A stretch of DNA of 64,000 nucleotides, from assembly GCF_000243215.1 (NCBI RefSeq), contig NZ_JH594597.1, positions 294,035-358,034 of the forward strand. The letters are read 5' to 3'. Positions 34,979 to 45,017 of the stretch are shown here, in pieces (the stretch's first letter is position 1; each line of letters starts with the position of its first letter). The translations under genes and the position numbers were made by a program. Below the pieces are notes generated by a model. It had not been told where the DNA came from. It made no database searches and saw only the letters and a list, made by a program, of their open reading frames with translations. This stretch comes from Odoribacter laneus YIT 12061. Its GTDB lineage: Bacteria; Bacteroidota; Bacteroidia; Bacteroidales; Marinifilaceae.

Positions 34979-37384
34979 ATGATTGAGAATCTGGTCATAG
35001 TGGAGTCCCCGGCAAAAGCCAAAACAATTGAGCGTTTTCTGGGTAGTAATTATACCGTTAAATCCAGTTTTGGGCACATCCGGGACTTGGAAAAAAAAGA
35101 TCTCGGCATTGATATTGAAAATAATTTTCAACCTAAATACGAAATATCTGCCGACAAAAAAGCTGTCGTAAAGGAACTGAAAGCTTTAGCCAAAGAAGCT
35201 AAAACGGTATGGCTGGCCTCCGATGAGGACCGGGAAGGAGAAGCCATTGCCTGGCATCTCTTCGAAGCACTGAAATTAAAGCCGGAAAATACAAAGCGAA
35301 TTGTCTTCCACGAAATCACGAAAGATGCGATCCTGCATGCTATTCAAAATCCCCGCAATATCGACCGTAACTTGGTAAACGCCCAGCAAGCCCGTCGGGT
35401 ACTGGACCGGTTAGTAGGTTTCGAGGTCTCCCCCGTACTTTGGAAAAAGGTAAAACCTTCTCTGTCTGCCGGCCGGGTGCAATCCGTAGCCGTAAAACTA
35501 ATCGTAGAACGGGAAAGAGAAATCAATGCTTTTAAAGAACAACAGTATTATAAAGTAAACGGAATTTTCGAAACCGCTGCAGAGCAAGCAGAATTCAAAG
35601 CAGATGTCGAAGAACGCTTCGATACCAAAGAACACACGCTGGAATTTCTGGAAATATGTAAAAAAGCGCAGTTTACTGTCAGTCAGGTAGAGACAAAACC
35701 TTCGGTTCGCAAACCCTCCCCTCCTTTTACCACCTCTACCTTACAACAGGAAGCTTCCCGGAAACTGGGATTTTCTGTTTCGCAGACGATGGCTGTAGCT
35801 CAAAAACTCTATGAGAGAGGATATATTACTTATATGCGAACGGACTCCGTAAACTTATCGGACCTCGCCATAAGAAGTGCAAAAGCAGTGATATGCCAGA
35901 CATTGGGAGAGAGATATTCCAAATCAAGGCAGTTTACTACCCAGAGTAAGGGCGCCCAGGAAGCTCACGAAGCCATTCGTCCGACTTATATGGACAAAAC
36001 TGCTATCGAAGGAGACAGAAACGAACAAGCCCTATACGAGTTAATCTACAAACGGATGCTTGCTTCCCAAATGGCTGATGCAGAATTAGAAAAGACAAAC
36101 ATCACTATCCGGGTATCCGGAAGCGAAATACCTTTTATGGCCAGCGGCGAAGTAGTCATTTTCGACGGATTTCTGCGTATGTACAGAGAATCACATGACG
36201 ACGAACACGACGATGAAAAAACGACCTTACTCCCGCAAATCAACAAAGGAAATGTCGTGAACCGTAAGCTCATCACAGCTACCGAACAATATACCCAACA
36301 CCCTCCCCGTTACACAGAAGCCAGTCTGGTAAAAAAAATGGAAACATTGGGGATCGGCCGTCCTTCTACTTACGCACCCACGATTACGACTATTCAAAAC
36401 CGTGGCTATATTATCAAAGAATCGAGAGAAGGCGTCGAGAAACAAATCCAGCAACTGGAATTGAAAGAAGACAGTATTCAGGTATTTACGCTGAAAAAAA
36501 CATTTGGTACTGAAAAGAAAAAATTATTCCCTTCCGATATGGGTATGGTGGTCACTGACTTTCTGGACAGCCATTTCCCCAATATTATGAATTACAATTT
36601 TACTGCGCAGGCAGAAGAAGCTCTGGATGATATCGCAGAAGGGGATATAGAATGGCAGAAAATGATCGGCCAGTTTTACAGTCCTTTCCACGACAATATT
36701 GAAAAAACGCTTAAAAATTCAGAGCGTAATACGGGAGCAAGAGTTTTGGGAACGGACCCGGTCAGCGGCGAAACGGTATCTGTACGGATCGGACGGTTCG
36801 GGCCTATGGCACAAATAGGTGAAGGAGAAAAGGTGCGCTACGCTGGGTTGCGCAAAGGCCAGCTAATGGAAACCCTCACTTTGGCAGAAGCCTTGGAGCT
36901 ATTTAAATTCCCGCGGAAACTCGGTATGTTTGAAGACAAAGAAGTCAGCGTCGGGATCGGCAGATTCGGCCCTTATATCAAACACAACAATTCTTTCGTT
37001 TCTCTGAAAAAAGGAGAGGATGACCCAGCCAGCATTTCCCTGGAGACTGCGATTCAACGAATCGAAGAAAAAAGGGAAAGCGATAAAAATAAACAAATCA
37101 AAGTATTTGCCAACGGCATCATGATCCTGAACGGTAGATTCGGCCCTTATATCAGTTATGAAAAAAAGAATTTCAAAATACCCAAGACCCTGAAAGCGGA
37201 AGAATTAACCCAAGAAGAATGTCAGACAATTATTGAAAAAGAAAATTCGAAAAAAACGACTTCTTCCAAAGTAAAATCCCGCACAACAAAAGCCTCAGCA
37301 AAAAGTAAAAAAACGAATACTAAAACAACTGTCAAGGCCACAAAAGCGAAAAAAACGAAAAAAGAAGATACGACTGATCGCTGA
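34979..37384 (+). CDS. topA: DNA topoisomerase I (type IA)
   Basis: TopA relaxes negative supercoils through a tyrosine-linked single-strand break. The 801 residues start with the TOPRIM domain (VESPAKAKTIERFLG, WLASDEDREGEAIAWHL), and the active-site tyrosine is Tyr285 in GYITYMRTDSVNLS. The C-terminal third holds three GRFGP motif repeats (GRFGPMAQIG, GRFGPYIKHN, GRFGPYISYE) instead of cysteine zinc fingers, followed by a Lys/Thr/Ala-rich tail of about 55 residues that should be unstructured and DNA-binding. It is a single-gene unit between lspA and the PpiD-like gene. Confidence 0.97.
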   Translation: MIENLVIVESPAKAKTIERFLGSNYTVKSSFGHIRDLEKKDLGIDIENNFQPKYEISADKKAVVKELKALAKEAKTVWLASDEDREGEAIAWHLFEALKLKPENTKRIVFHEITKDAILHAIQNPRNIDRNLVNAQQARRVLDRLVGFEVSPVLWKKVKPSLSAGRVQSVAVKLIVEREREINAFKEQQYYKVNGIFETAAEQAEFKADVEERFDTKEHTLEFLEICKKAQFTVSQVETKPSVRKPSPPFTTSTLQQEASRKLGFSVSQTMAVAQKLYERGYITYMRTDSVNLSDLAIRSAKAVICQTLGERYSKSRQFTTQSKGAQEAHEAIRPTYMDKTAIEGDRNEQALYELIYKRMLASQMADAELEKTNITIRVSGSEIPFMASGEVVIFDGFLRMYRESHDDEHDDEKTTLLPQINKGNVVNRKLITATEQYTQHPPRYTEASLVKKMETLGIGRPSTYAPTITTIQNRGYIIKESREGVEKQIQQLELKEDSIQVFTLKKTFGTEKKKLFPSDMGMVVTDFLDSHFPNIMNYNFTAQAEEALDDIAEGDIEWQKMIGQFYSPFHDNIEKTLKNSERNTGARVLGTDPVSGETVSVRIGRFGPMAQIGEGEKVRYAGLRKGQLMETLTLAEALELFKFPRKLGMFEDKEVSVGIGRFGPYIKHNNSFVSLKKGEDDPASISLETAIQRIEEKRESDKNKQIKVFANGIMILNGRFGPYISYEKKNFKIPKTLKAEELTQEECQTIIEKENSKKTTSSKVKSRTTKASAKSKKTNTKTTVKATKAKKTKKEDTTDR

Positions 37385-37480
37385 TTTTTTATCCCTTCCG
37401 ATAGAAAAACAGCATAGTGGTTTATCTTCTGTTCGTGGAGAAACAATTTAAAAGGACATTCCGAGAAATTAAGGTAAATA

Positions 37481-37512
37481 TTTGCACAACATAAGGGTTT
37501 TGCCTATATTCG
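37481..37512 (+). promoter_or_regulatory. Promoter of the PpiD/SurA-like gene
   Basis: TTTG (37481-37484) and TATATTCG (37505-37512, one mismatch) are 20 bp apart. Transcription would begin about 36 bp before the ATG at 37555. Confidence 0.55.
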
Positions 37513-37554
37513 TACCCTCAAAAAATAGCGTAAAAATTAAAAAATCCAAAATAA

Positions 37555-39684
37555 ATGGCAACATTACAAAACATCAGAAATCGTGGTGGATTACTTGTAA
37601 GTATTGTAATCGGTTTAGCACTTGTAGCTTTTATTGTCGGCGATGCATTGAGCTCAGGCGCAAGTATATTTAACCGTTCCCGCAACCAGGTGGGAGAAAT
37701 TGCAGGCGAAGCCATATCGATTACCGACTTCCAGAACAAGGTAGATAAGAACGAAGAAATCGTCAAAATGATGAATGGGGTTTCTGCCCTAAATGATGAA
37801 CAGCAATCTATGCTGAGAGAAAATACCTGGCAGCAAATGGTGATGGAACAAATTATGAACCAGGAGTATGAAGAGCTGGGTTTGGACGTAAGCAGTGAAG
37901 AATTATACGATATGTTGCTGGGAAGCAATATGAGCCCGACAATTCGCCAAATGTTTGCAGATCCGAATACAGGAACGGTGGATGTAAACCGTGCCCATGA
38001 AATTATCCGGCAACTCATTGCAGCTCCGGCGAATACTCCTCAGAAAAGGTATTGGTTGAACATGGAAGAACAAATTGCAACTTCCCGGAAACAGGAGAAA
38101 TACAATGAACTGATGTCAAAAGCTTTGTATATTACGGACGAACAAGCTGAAGAAACAGCTAAAAACAATGCCGTAAAATCCGACATCAGTTATATTGTAA
38201 AAAGTTATTCCAGTATAGACGATTCTACAGTCAAAGTAAGCGATAATGAGATAAAAGATTATTATAATTCCCATTCCAAACTTTTTGAGCAGCCGGAATC
38301 CAGAAAAATAGTATACGTCAATTTTGACATAGAAGCTTCTCCGGAAGACTATCAAGAAACAGAAAAGTGGGTAACTGATATGGTGAATGAATTTGCGGAA
38401 ACCAAAAACCCGGCAGAATTTATTGAACTGTCTTCTTCCGATAAAAAATTTGACGCTTCTTATTTGAAGAAAGAAGAAATTGCGAACGATAGTTTGGCTG
38501 ATTTTCTGTTTAGCGGCAATAAAGGAGTATTCGGACCGTATTTGGAAAAAAATGCATACCGGATCAGCCGTGCTTCCGATTTGAGAATGTTGCCGGATTC
38601 CGTAAGAGCCCGTCACATTTTGATCGTTCCGCAGAATAACGATCTTAAACAAGCTGAGATGCTCACCGACAGCCTGGTAAACTTATTGAAGAAAGGAGCT
38701 GATTTTGAAGTCTTAGCCAGACAATATTCTGCAGACCAGAATTCTGCCGTAAATGGAGGAGATTTGGGATGGTTCAGCCAGCGTATGATGGTACAACCGT
38801 TCAGTGACACCGTATTTTTTGCGAAACCGAAAACCACTAAAGTGGTAAAAACGCAATACGGCATTCATATCGTGCAGGTAACCGGACAATCAAAACCCGT
38901 ACAAAAAGTACAAATTGCTACGATTGAGAAAGAGGTTATTCCTTCCCAGAAAACGACGAATAAAATTTATAACGAAGCTCGTAATTTCTCCAATAACATT
39001 CATACTTCTGCCGATTTTGACAAAAAAGTCAGCGAAGTGGGGCTGACCAAGCGAATCGCTACTCTTAACAAAAACGATAAGAGCATTGCCGGTATGGACA
39101 ACGCCAGAGAATTGGTACGTCAAACCTACCTGACAAACAAAACCGGAAATGCCATTCTTACCAACGAGGGACTGAATATTTTCGAAACCGGCAATAAATA
39201 TACCATTGCTGTCCTTACCGAAATTAACGAAGAAGGAATTGCTCCCTTGACAAGCGTAAAACCGCAAATTAAAAATATACTGATTCAGAAAAAGAAAGGA
39301 GAAATTCTGAAACAAGAATTAGAAAAATCTATCAGCGGCAGCGAAAGTTTACTTTCTGTAGCTCAGAAAGCAGGACTGGAAGTAAAAGAAGCTCCTGAAA
39401 TTTCTTTCAATTCCTTCCAAATAGCCGGTGCAGGTATCGAACCGAAAGTAATTGCCACAGCCACTCAAATGGAAGAAGGAAAACTTTCAGCTCCTATAGC
39501 CGGTAACCAAGGAGTTTATGTGATTATGGTAAACAGCCGTACACAGGAAGAAGTTACTCCGGAACAAATAGCTCAGATGAAAAATGCTTTATTGCAGTCT
39601 AATTTATACAGGGCCAATTATCAAGCGATAGAAGCATTAATCAAAAATGCAGAAGTAAAAGATACCCGGTATAAATTCTACTAA
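37555..39684 (+). CDS. Periplasmic peptidyl-prolyl isomerase, PpiD/SurA-like
   Basis: The 709-residue protein has a short cytoplasmic N-terminus, one membrane helix (about 12-30: LLVSIVIGLALVAFIVGDAL) and a SurA-type chaperone region, followed by a parvulin (PpiC) domain at about residues 347-445 (RARHILIVPQ, GGDLGWFSQ, FGIHIVQ-like end YGIHIVQV). The C-terminal part is helical. This architecture matches PpiD, an inner-membrane-anchored periplasmic folding factor that assists newly exported proteins. It is monocistronic and closed by a terminator. Confidence 0.92.
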   Translation: MATLQNIRNRGGLLVSIVIGLALVAFIVGDALSSGASIFNRSRNQVGEIAGEAISITDFQNKVDKNEEIVKMMNGVSALNDEQQSMLRENTWQQMVMEQIMNQEYEELGLDVSSEELYDMLLGSNMSPTIRQMFADPNTGTVDVNRAHEIIRQLIAAPANTPQKRYWLNMEEQIATSRKQEKYNELMSKALYITDEQAEETAKNNAVKSDISYIVKSYSSIDDSTVKVSDNEIKDYYNSHSKLFEQPESRKIVYVNFDIEASPEDYQETEKWVTDMVNEFAETKNPAEFIELSSSDKKFDASYLKKEEIANDSLADFLFSGNKGVFGPYLEKNAYRISRASDLRMLPDSVRARHILIVPQNNDLKQAEMLTDSLVNLLKKGADFEVLARQYSADQNSAVNGGDLGWFSQRMMVQPFSDTVFFAKPKTTKVVKTQYGIHIVQVTGQSKPVQKVQIATIEKEVIPSQKTTNKIYNEARNFSNNIHTSADFDKKVSEVGLTKRIATLNKNDKSIAGMDNARELVRQTYLTNKTGNAILTNEGLNIFETGNKYTIAVLTEINEEGIAPLTSVKPQIKNILIQKKKGEILKQELEKSISGSESLLSVAQKAGLEVKEAPEISFNSFQIAGAGIEPKVIATATQMEEGKLSAPIAGNQGVYVIMVNSRTQEEVTPEQIAQMKNALLQSNLYRANYQAIEALIKNAEVKDTRYKFY

Positions 39685-39716
39685 TTCACTATCCATACAA
39701 ATTTATGTTTATTGCG

Positions 39717-39744
39717 GGCGAGATTTGAGATCTCGCCTGTTTTT
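39717..39744 (+). terminator. Terminator after the PpiD-like gene
   Basis: GGCGAGAT (39717-39724) pairs with ATCTCGCC (39730-39737) around a five-base loop and is followed by TGTTTTTTG. It lies 33 bp after the stop codon. Confidence 0.85.
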
Positions 39745-39795
39745 TGTCCTACATATTTGTATGTTTCACAATTTTATAATACGTTTGCATAAATT

Positions 39796-39992
39796 TTGAG
39801 GTTGTCCTAAAAGCTAAAATTCTGACTTTTCAAAAGGGATGTGTTTTAGGAACGCAATCGGTGCAATGAGAGTTTCCTGTTCCTATGGGTTGATCAAAAC
39901 AGGAAATTGTGCATCAAAAATCTGAAAAGCTTTGCCTATCAGGTTTGGAAAGTCGCTAACTGGCCCAAAGAGAATTTTTGGAACAACCTCAA
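39796..39992. mobile_element. Possible remnant of an insertion sequence or MITE
   Basis: TTGAGGTTGT (39796-39805) and its exact reverse complement ACAACCTCAA (39983-39992) bracket 177 bp. Inside, TCCTAAAA and TTTTAGGA form a further short inverted pair, and one plus-strand frame stays open for about 50 codons with a tryptophan-rich, transposase-like look ([24 protein letters not shown]) but has no start or full domain. GAGGTTGTCC-type ends are typical of insertion sequences. No target-site duplication could be made out. The flanking UDP-glucuronate decarboxylase gene begins 14 bp after the right arm. Confidence 0.35.
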
Positions 39993-40005
39993 TAATAAAA
40001 TTTTT

Positions 40006-40941
40006 ATGAAAAAAAGAATTTTGGTGACAGGCGGGGCCGGCTTTATTGGTTCACATCTTTGTAAAAGATTATTGGAAGAGGAAAATGAAGTTTTGTGCCT
40101 GGACAATTATTTTACAGGAAAAAAAACAAATGTCTTACCCCTTTTAAAAAATCCTTATTTTGAACTCGTCCGGCACGACATCATGAATCCCTACTATGCA
40201 GAAGTAGACGAAATTTACAATTTAGCTTGTCCGGCTTCCCCTATTCACTATCAATACGATCCGATACGTACCATCAATACTTCCATATTGGGCGCCATAA
40301 ATGTATCCGGTTTAGCTCACCGGGTAAAAGCCAAAGTATTGCAGGCTTCTACCAGCGAAGTATACGGAGATCCTAAAATTCATCCGCAACCGGAATCCTA
40401 TTGGGGAAACGTCAATCCCATAGGATTGCGTTCCTGTTATGACGAAGGTAAAAGATGTGCGGAAACAATATTCATGGACTATCACAGACAATACAAGATA
40501 AAGTGTAAAATTATCCGTATCTTCAATACTTACGGTCCGAACATGCATCCGAAAGACGGGAGGGTTATTTCCAATTACATCGTACAAGCTCTTCAGGGAA
40601 AAGAGATTACCGTATACGGAACAGGCCAGCAAACCCGAAGTTTCCAATATGTAGACGATCTCCTGGAAGGAATGATCAGAATGATGGCTACAGAAGACAA
40701 CTTTACCGGTCCTATTAATATCGGCAATCCAGGAGAATACACTATGCTGGAACTAGCGGAAGTAGTCTTACGGCTTACCGGTTCCCGTTCCAAGATCAAA
40801 TTTCTGCCTCTTCCTCCGGACGATCCCGTTCAACGCAAACCGGATATTTGTCTGGCGAAAGAAAAATTAAATTGGGAACCTCGTATTGCCTTGGAAGATG
40901 GCTTAAAAGAAACCATTGCTTACTTTAAAAAGATCCTATGA
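40006..40941 (+). CDS. UDP-glucuronate decarboxylase (UDP-xylose synthase)
   Basis: This 311-residue extended short-chain dehydrogenase/reductase decarboxylates UDP-glucuronate to UDP-xylose with bound NAD+. The cofactor motif [11 protein letters not shown] is at the N-terminus; [11 protein letters not shown] provides the catalytic Ser/Thr, and [12 protein letters not shown] holds Tyr145 and Lys149. [19 protein letters not shown] is highly conserved in this family. I choose the ATG at 40006; a longer frame from 39907 runs into the insertion remnant and is not credible. It opens the glycan cluster and overlaps the methyltransferase end-to-end by 6 bp. Confidence 0.93.
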   Translation: MKKRILVTGGAGFIGSHLCKRLLEEENEVLCLDNYFTGKKTNVLPLLKNPYFELVRHDIMNPYYAEVDEIYNLACPASPIHYQYDPIRTINTSILGAINVSGLAHRVKAKVLQASTSEVYGDPKIHPQPESYWGNVNPIGLRSCYDEGKRCAETIFMDYHRQYKIKCKIIRIFNTYGPNMHPKDGRVISNYIVQALQGKEITVYGTGQQTRSFQYVDDLLEGMIRMMATEDNFTGPINIGNPGEYTMLELAEVVLRLTGSRSKIKFLPLPPDDPVQRKPDICLAKEKLNWEPRIALEDGLKETIAYFKKIL

Positions 40942-41724
40942 CCGGTCGTCACTGACGATAAAAAAGCAAGAGGTACAAAAGAAATTTCTTACATAAGGAA
41001 TTCTTCCTATCCAGGGAGTCAATTTCCGAGGTTTCAACCCGAATTTTATTTCGTAATGCGGATTGATAAAATAAAATTTCCGGCGTTCTATTTTATAATG
41101 GTAACGCTTGAGAAATTTTTCGCAGCTTTCGATTGTAATCCCGCAACTTTTTATGGATAAAAGTTCCTCTACAGTTCCTCGTTCTTCTCCTCCCGCTTTC
41201 AATATACCTTTATACAGAAAACGCGGAAGTAAATGGAAAAATGGCAAATGGGACAAAAAACGACTTTTACAAATCTGTTGATGCCCTCCGAAAGGCATAT
41301 GCCAGGCAGGAAAACCCAAAAATATAATTCCTCCCGGTCGTAAAAACTCTTTGATTAACTCAAAAAAACGAACTTTATCCGGAATATGCTCAATGACATC
41401 ATGCACCAGAATCAAATCGAAACTACCTTTCAAATGGGCTACGGTAAAAATATCGGCTGCAATTAATTCCACCCCGGGATAGCGGGCAGGATCCAACAAA
41501 CGGGCCGCCTGTGCGATCCGCTCTTTTCCCAAATCGACTCCGGTAACCCGGCAACCTCTTTCTACAAAAGGCAATAAATTTCCTCCTACTCCGCAACCGA
41601 TCTCCAGAACCTTCATTCCGGGCACGACCTTCCGGACTCCCTCCATAAAAGGCAATAAATATTTTTCCGTCGAATACGCTAATTCCTTAAAATACCGTTC
41701 CCCATCAACATGTCTCTCTTGCAT
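40936..41724 (-). CDS. Class I SAM-dependent methyltransferase
   Basis: The 262-residue protein has a Rossmann-type SAM domain with motif [18 protein letters not shown], the acidic end of strand 2 in GVDLGKERI, motif [14 protein letters not shown] and a post-motif [18 protein letters not shown]. The C-terminal 70 residues are basic and aromatic. In a glycan cluster it may methylate a sugar or carrier, but small-molecule substrates cannot be inferred. It lies 53 bp downstream of a glycosyltransferase gene on the same strand and is convergent with the UDP-glucuronate decarboxylase gene. Confidence 0.85.
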   Translation of the reverse strand: MQERHVDGERYFKELAYSTEKYLLPFMEGVRKVVPGMKVLEIGCGVGGNLLPFVERGCRVTGVDLGKERIAQAARLLDPARYPGVELIAADIFTVAHLKGSFDLILVHDVIEHIPDKVRFFELIKEFLRPGGIIFLGFPAWHMPFGGHQQICKSRFLSHLPFFHLLPRFLYKGILKAGGEERGTVEELLSIKSCGITIESCEKFLKRYHYKIERRKFYFINPHYEIKFGLKPRKLTPWIGRIPYVRNFFCTSCFFIVSDDRS

Positions 41725-41777
41725 ACTCTTATTATATTAATCCATGACATCAAATCCACAGCATTTTGAAACCCGGC

Positions 41778-42917
41778 TTATACCTTTTGCAATTCCTCGT
41801 AAATTGAAAAAATATTCTGAGTTAAATTCGTCCAGGAAAACTTCTGCTTCAATTTTTGCATCTCTGCCGTAAAAGCAGTTGCCCGGGAATTTTCATAAAA
41901 ATCCACAATGGCCTCTGCAATTCTTTCACTCGTCGGCTCCACGACATAACCTGCTACTTTATCGGCAATAATTTCCGACAAACCGCCGACATTTGTGACC
42001 AACATGGGTTTATCGAAATAATAACCGACCTGAGTCACCCCGCTTTGAGTGGCCGATTTATAGGGTTGAACAACCAGATCAGCCGCACAAAAATAATTAT
42101 TTATTTCCGAAGAGGGAATATAGGACGTATGTAAAACTAACCGATCCTCCAATTCATATTTATGGATCAGTTCCTGATAATAAGCTTCATTCCCATAATA
42201 CTCCCCCGCCACAATCAATTTTACTTTTCCCGTCTGCAAGCGCTTATCGGCCATAGCTTCTAACAATAAATCCAGGCCTTTATAATTCCGGATAAAACCA
42301 AAAAATAAAAGATAACGGTACTCCGGAGACAGATTCAGGTGTGCCAACGCCTTCTCCCGGGAAATAATCTCCCCATAATGATCGTAAATAGGATGAGGAG
42401 CGTATCTTCTCACCGGTTCCCGGACAAACTTCTCTAAATCTTTATATACTTCCCGGGACATAGCAATAAAGCCATCTATTTTCCCCGTGAAATAACGGGT
42501 AAGTAAACGATCCCCGATTCGTTTTTCATGGGGAATAATATTGTCCGCTATACAAATTAATTGCGTATGGCGATTTTTACGGACAATCCGGCAAATCGTG
42601 CCTAAAGCCGGAGCCATAAAAGGCAACCAATACCTTACAATTAGTAAATCCGGTTGACATCTTCTCAGCTCTCTCCCTACCGAAAGCCAATTTATAGGAT
42701 TCACAGAATTTACTTTCCGTACATTCGGAATATTTTCCGGAGCAGCATCGTCTGTGTATTGGGTTTTCCCGGGAAAAAGAAAATCCGGATACTGCAACTT
42801 AAAATTAAAAATGGTCACCTCATGTCCCTCCCGTATGAACTGAATGGCCAGTCTTTCATTCAAAGCAGCTATTCCTCCCCGGTAGGGATGAGCCGGACCC
42901 AATATAACTATTTTCAT
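41778..42917 (-). CDS. GT4-type glycosyltransferase
   Basis: The 379-residue GT-B protein begins MKIVILGPAHPYRGGIAALN and has the C-terminal nucleotide-sugar domain with LLFFGFIRNYKGLDLLLEAM, a donor-site segment SATQSGVTQVGYYFDKPMLVT, then VTNVGGLSEII. Retaining GT4 enzymes transfer hexoses from NDP donors. I start it at the ATG at 42917; an ATG five codons upstream exists but makes a less typical N-terminus. Donor and acceptor are unknown. It is followed by the methyltransferase on the same strand. Confidence 0.87.
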   Translation of the reverse strand: MKIVILGPAHPYRGGIAALNERLAIQFIREGHEVTIFNFKLQYPDFLFPGKTQYTDDAAPENIPNVRKVNSVNPINWLSVGRELRRCQPDLLIVRYWLPFMAPALGTICRIVRKNRHTQLICIADNIIPHEKRIGDRLLTRYFTGKIDGFIAMSREVYKDLEKFVREPVRRYAPHPIYDHYGEIISREKALAHLNLSPEYRYLLFFGFIRNYKGLDLLLEAMADKRLQTGKVKLIVAGEYYGNEAYYQELIHKYELEDRLVLHTSYIPSSEINNYFCAADLVVQPYKSATQSGVTQVGYYFDKPMLVTNVGGLSEIIADKVAGYVVEPTSERIAEAIVDFYENSRATAFTAEMQKLKQKFSWTNLTQNIFSIYEELQKV

Positions 42918-42991
42918 ACCACCTCCATTCATTTAAAAATTTTCCTCCCGCCTCTCTCCGATTTATGTCATCTATTTTAACTCAGCTCTTC

Positions 42992-43945
42992 TCACGACTC
43001 CGTTTCCCGCCTTCTCTCCTCTATTTGATCCAGAAGGACACTATCGACTTCCAGATCAAATTTCCGTGCAAAAAGGAAATCCTCCCTAAGCTCACTTTGC
43101 CTGATTAAAGTTTCCCAATCCTTTACTGTAAAAATCCGGGGACTTTCTTTCCCTTCTCCCCAATCGATATACCTCAAATCACTGTTCCAGATATTCTTCG
43201 CAATTTCCGGAGCGGAACAGAGAATCGAGGGAAACATAATCTCATCCGGGTTAGCAGTATACTGATGATATTTCCAGTAAGCCGGATGCGTCTCCAGATA
43301 GTCCAGTATATAATTTACACTACTCAACTTCAATCCCCACCAAAAACTTCCTCCAAAGGGCTTTATACCGGAAGGATGTTTCCTTTTGGTGAAAAAAAAC
43401 CGAATGGCTTTAGGCAACATTGCCGGTTTATGACACAGCAAAACCAGGAAATGATAAAAATTCCGGAGCGTAAAAGCACAAGGCTCAATTTTAACCTGTT
43501 TTTTCCCCTCCGTTTTACTTAGCCCGATCCGGTAAGCCTCCAGTCTGTCCAAGCCTTTCCGCGGCCATATATCGGAAGGCAGAGAAAAATGAAACAAAAA
43601 ATCAGTTGTCCGATGCGTTTCCAAAAACGCAGCAATACAACGATTCGACTTCAACGGATAGTCCTGCCCGCTTAACAAAATAACATGCCCCTCCTCTCCC
43701 TTCCTGCTGATTTCTCTCATGCAATTCAGTACGGCACTTACCTGAGAAATTGTCCCCCAAAGAATATCCACCCTTTCTGAAATAAAACATACATTCGGAC
43801 GACTCAATTTTTCCTGAAAAGGGGAAATATCAGTTTTCCGATCCACATGAATGTAAAAATCCGTCTGTTCGGTTTCCAACTGTTCCACTAATCTGCACAG
43901 TTGTTCTGGATTTTTATGCACTAAAATAATATAATGTATCTTCAT
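42992..43945 (-). CDS. GT14-type glycosyltransferase (core-2/I-branching or xylosyltransferase-like)
   Basis: The 317-residue protein starts MKIHYIILVHKNPEQLCRLV and contains FYIHVDRKTDI, VILLSGQDYPLKSN, PFGGSFWWGLK and IDWGEGKESPRIFTVKDW. This is the pattern of GT14 (core-2/I-branching) enzymes, which in animals include beta-1,6-GlcNAc-transferases and protein O-xylosyltransferase. With a UDP-xylose synthase in the same cluster a xylosyl transfer is attractive but unproven. It is transcribed divergently from the GT2 gene at 44097. ATG 43945 is chosen over an ATG eight codons upstream. Confidence 0.83.
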   Translation of the reverse strand: MKIHYIILVHKNPEQLCRLVEQLETEQTDFYIHVDRKTDISPFQEKLSRPNVCFISERVDILWGTISQVSAVLNCMREISRKGEEGHVILLSGQDYPLKSNRCIAAFLETHRTTDFLFHFSLPSDIWPRKGLDRLEAYRIGLSKTEGKKQVKIEPCAFTLRNFYHFLVLLCHKPAMLPKAIRFFFTKRKHPSGIKPFGGSFWWGLKLSSVNYILDYLETHPAYWKYHQYTANPDEIMFPSILCSAPEIAKNIWNSDLRYIDWGEGKESPRIFTVKDWETLIRQSELREDFLFARKFDLEVDSVLLDQIEERRRETES

Positions 43946-44096
43946 GCGGAATAAATAGAATTGGAACAAACTTCTTACAAAAGTAAGCTTAATTTAAGTT
44001 ATATACCTAATTTCGTGCAGAAAATTGTTTTTCTTCCTCTCAGAGAAAAATTCCCGCATAATTATCATTATCTTCGCTTATTCAAAACCAATTCGT

Positions 44097-45011
44097 ATGG
44101 ATATCAGCATTTCCGTTATCATTTGTACTTACAACCGGGGACAACTTTTAAACCGTACTTTTGAAGCTTTGGTCCGGCAAACTTTACCGACCCATGAATT
44201 TGAAGTTATATTAATCAATAATAACAGCACCGACCAGACGGCAGAAATATGTCTGCATTTTCAGCAAACGCATCCTGAATTTCCTTTCCGCTATTTTAAA
44301 GAAAAACAGCAAGGCCTCTCTTATGCCCGCAACCGGGGAATTGAAGAATCCCATAGCGATCTCCTGGTATTTCTGGACGACGACGCTTTTGCTGAACCGG
44401 AATACCTTCAAAACATACAAATATTTTTTAAAACCCATCCGGATGCAGCAGCGGCGGGAGGACGCATTTATCCGGAATTCGAAACACAAAGACCTCCATG
44501 GATGTCCCACTTTATGCTATCTTTAGCTTCCACCTTAAACCTGGGAGAGCATGTCCGTTTGTTTAAGAAAAAATACCCCATCGGGGCCAATATGATCCTA
44601 AGACGTTCCACAATCGAAAAATACGGAGATTTTGACGTGGCATTAGGCCGGCGGGGAAACAAACTGGAAGGAGCCGAAGAAAAAGACCTTTTCTACAGGA
44701 TAAGAAGAAACGGAGAAAAAATATATTATATCCCCCAGGCGATTGTCTATCATTTTGTTTCGGATAAACGTCTGGAGTTTGACTATTTCAAACGTCAGGC
44801 GATCGGTATCGGATACAGTGAGAAAGTAAGGGCTAAACGCCATTCTTCCCGGGAATATTTAAAAAGCATCACTTTAGAAATAGGGAAATGGGGCGCCACT
44901 TTTCTGCTTTGTCTGGGATATATGTTCCGGCTGCGATTCCGGGCAGGTTGGAGACTCGTCATATTCAGATGGTATGTTTCCCGAGGCTTGTTCTTCACCT
45001 CTAAATTATAA
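44097..45011 (+). CDS. GT2-type glycosyltransferase
   Basis: The 304-residue GT-A enzyme begins MDISISVIICTYNRGQLLNR with the metal-site DDD motif in LLVFLDDDAFAEPEYL and LINNNSTDQTAEI for nucleotide binding. A later EEKDLFYRIRRNGEKI supplies the ED-type catalytic acid. The C-terminus has a hydrophobic, arginine-rich segment that may touch the membrane. The reading frame is open 24 codons upstream but with non-homologous sequence, so ATG 44097 is chosen. It is followed 6 bp later by another GT2 gene on the same strand. Confidence 0.87.
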   Translation: MDISISVIICTYNRGQLLNRTFEALVRQTLPTHEFEVILINNNSTDQTAEICLHFQQTHPEFPFRYFKEKQQGLSYARNRGIEESHSDLLVFLDDDAFAEPEYLQNIQIFFKTHPDAAAAGGRIYPEFETQRPPWMSHFMLSLASTLNLGEHVRLFKKKYPIGANMILRRSTIEKYGDFDVALGRRGNKLEGAEEKDLFYRIRRNGEKIYYIPQAIVYHFVSDKRLEFDYFKRQAIGIGYSEKVRAKRHSSREYLKSITLEIGKWGATFLLCLGYMFRLRFRAGWRLVIFRWYVSRGLFFTSKL

Positions 45012-45017
45012 CCATCT

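Larger units (their letters stand above)
39685..40005. other. Gap with terminator and degraded insertion element
   Basis: This 321-bp gap holds the terminator of the PpiD-like gene at its left and a 197-bp element bounded by short inverted repeats at its right, both listed separately. No promoter match for the UDP-glucuronate decarboxylase gene was found between them. Confidence 0.5.

Noticed and set aside
39907..40005. Longer N-terminus of the UDP-glucuronate decarboxylase
   Set aside because: The codons before 40006 lie in the inverted-repeat element and have no similarity to the family; the Rossmann motif begins immediately after ATG 40006.
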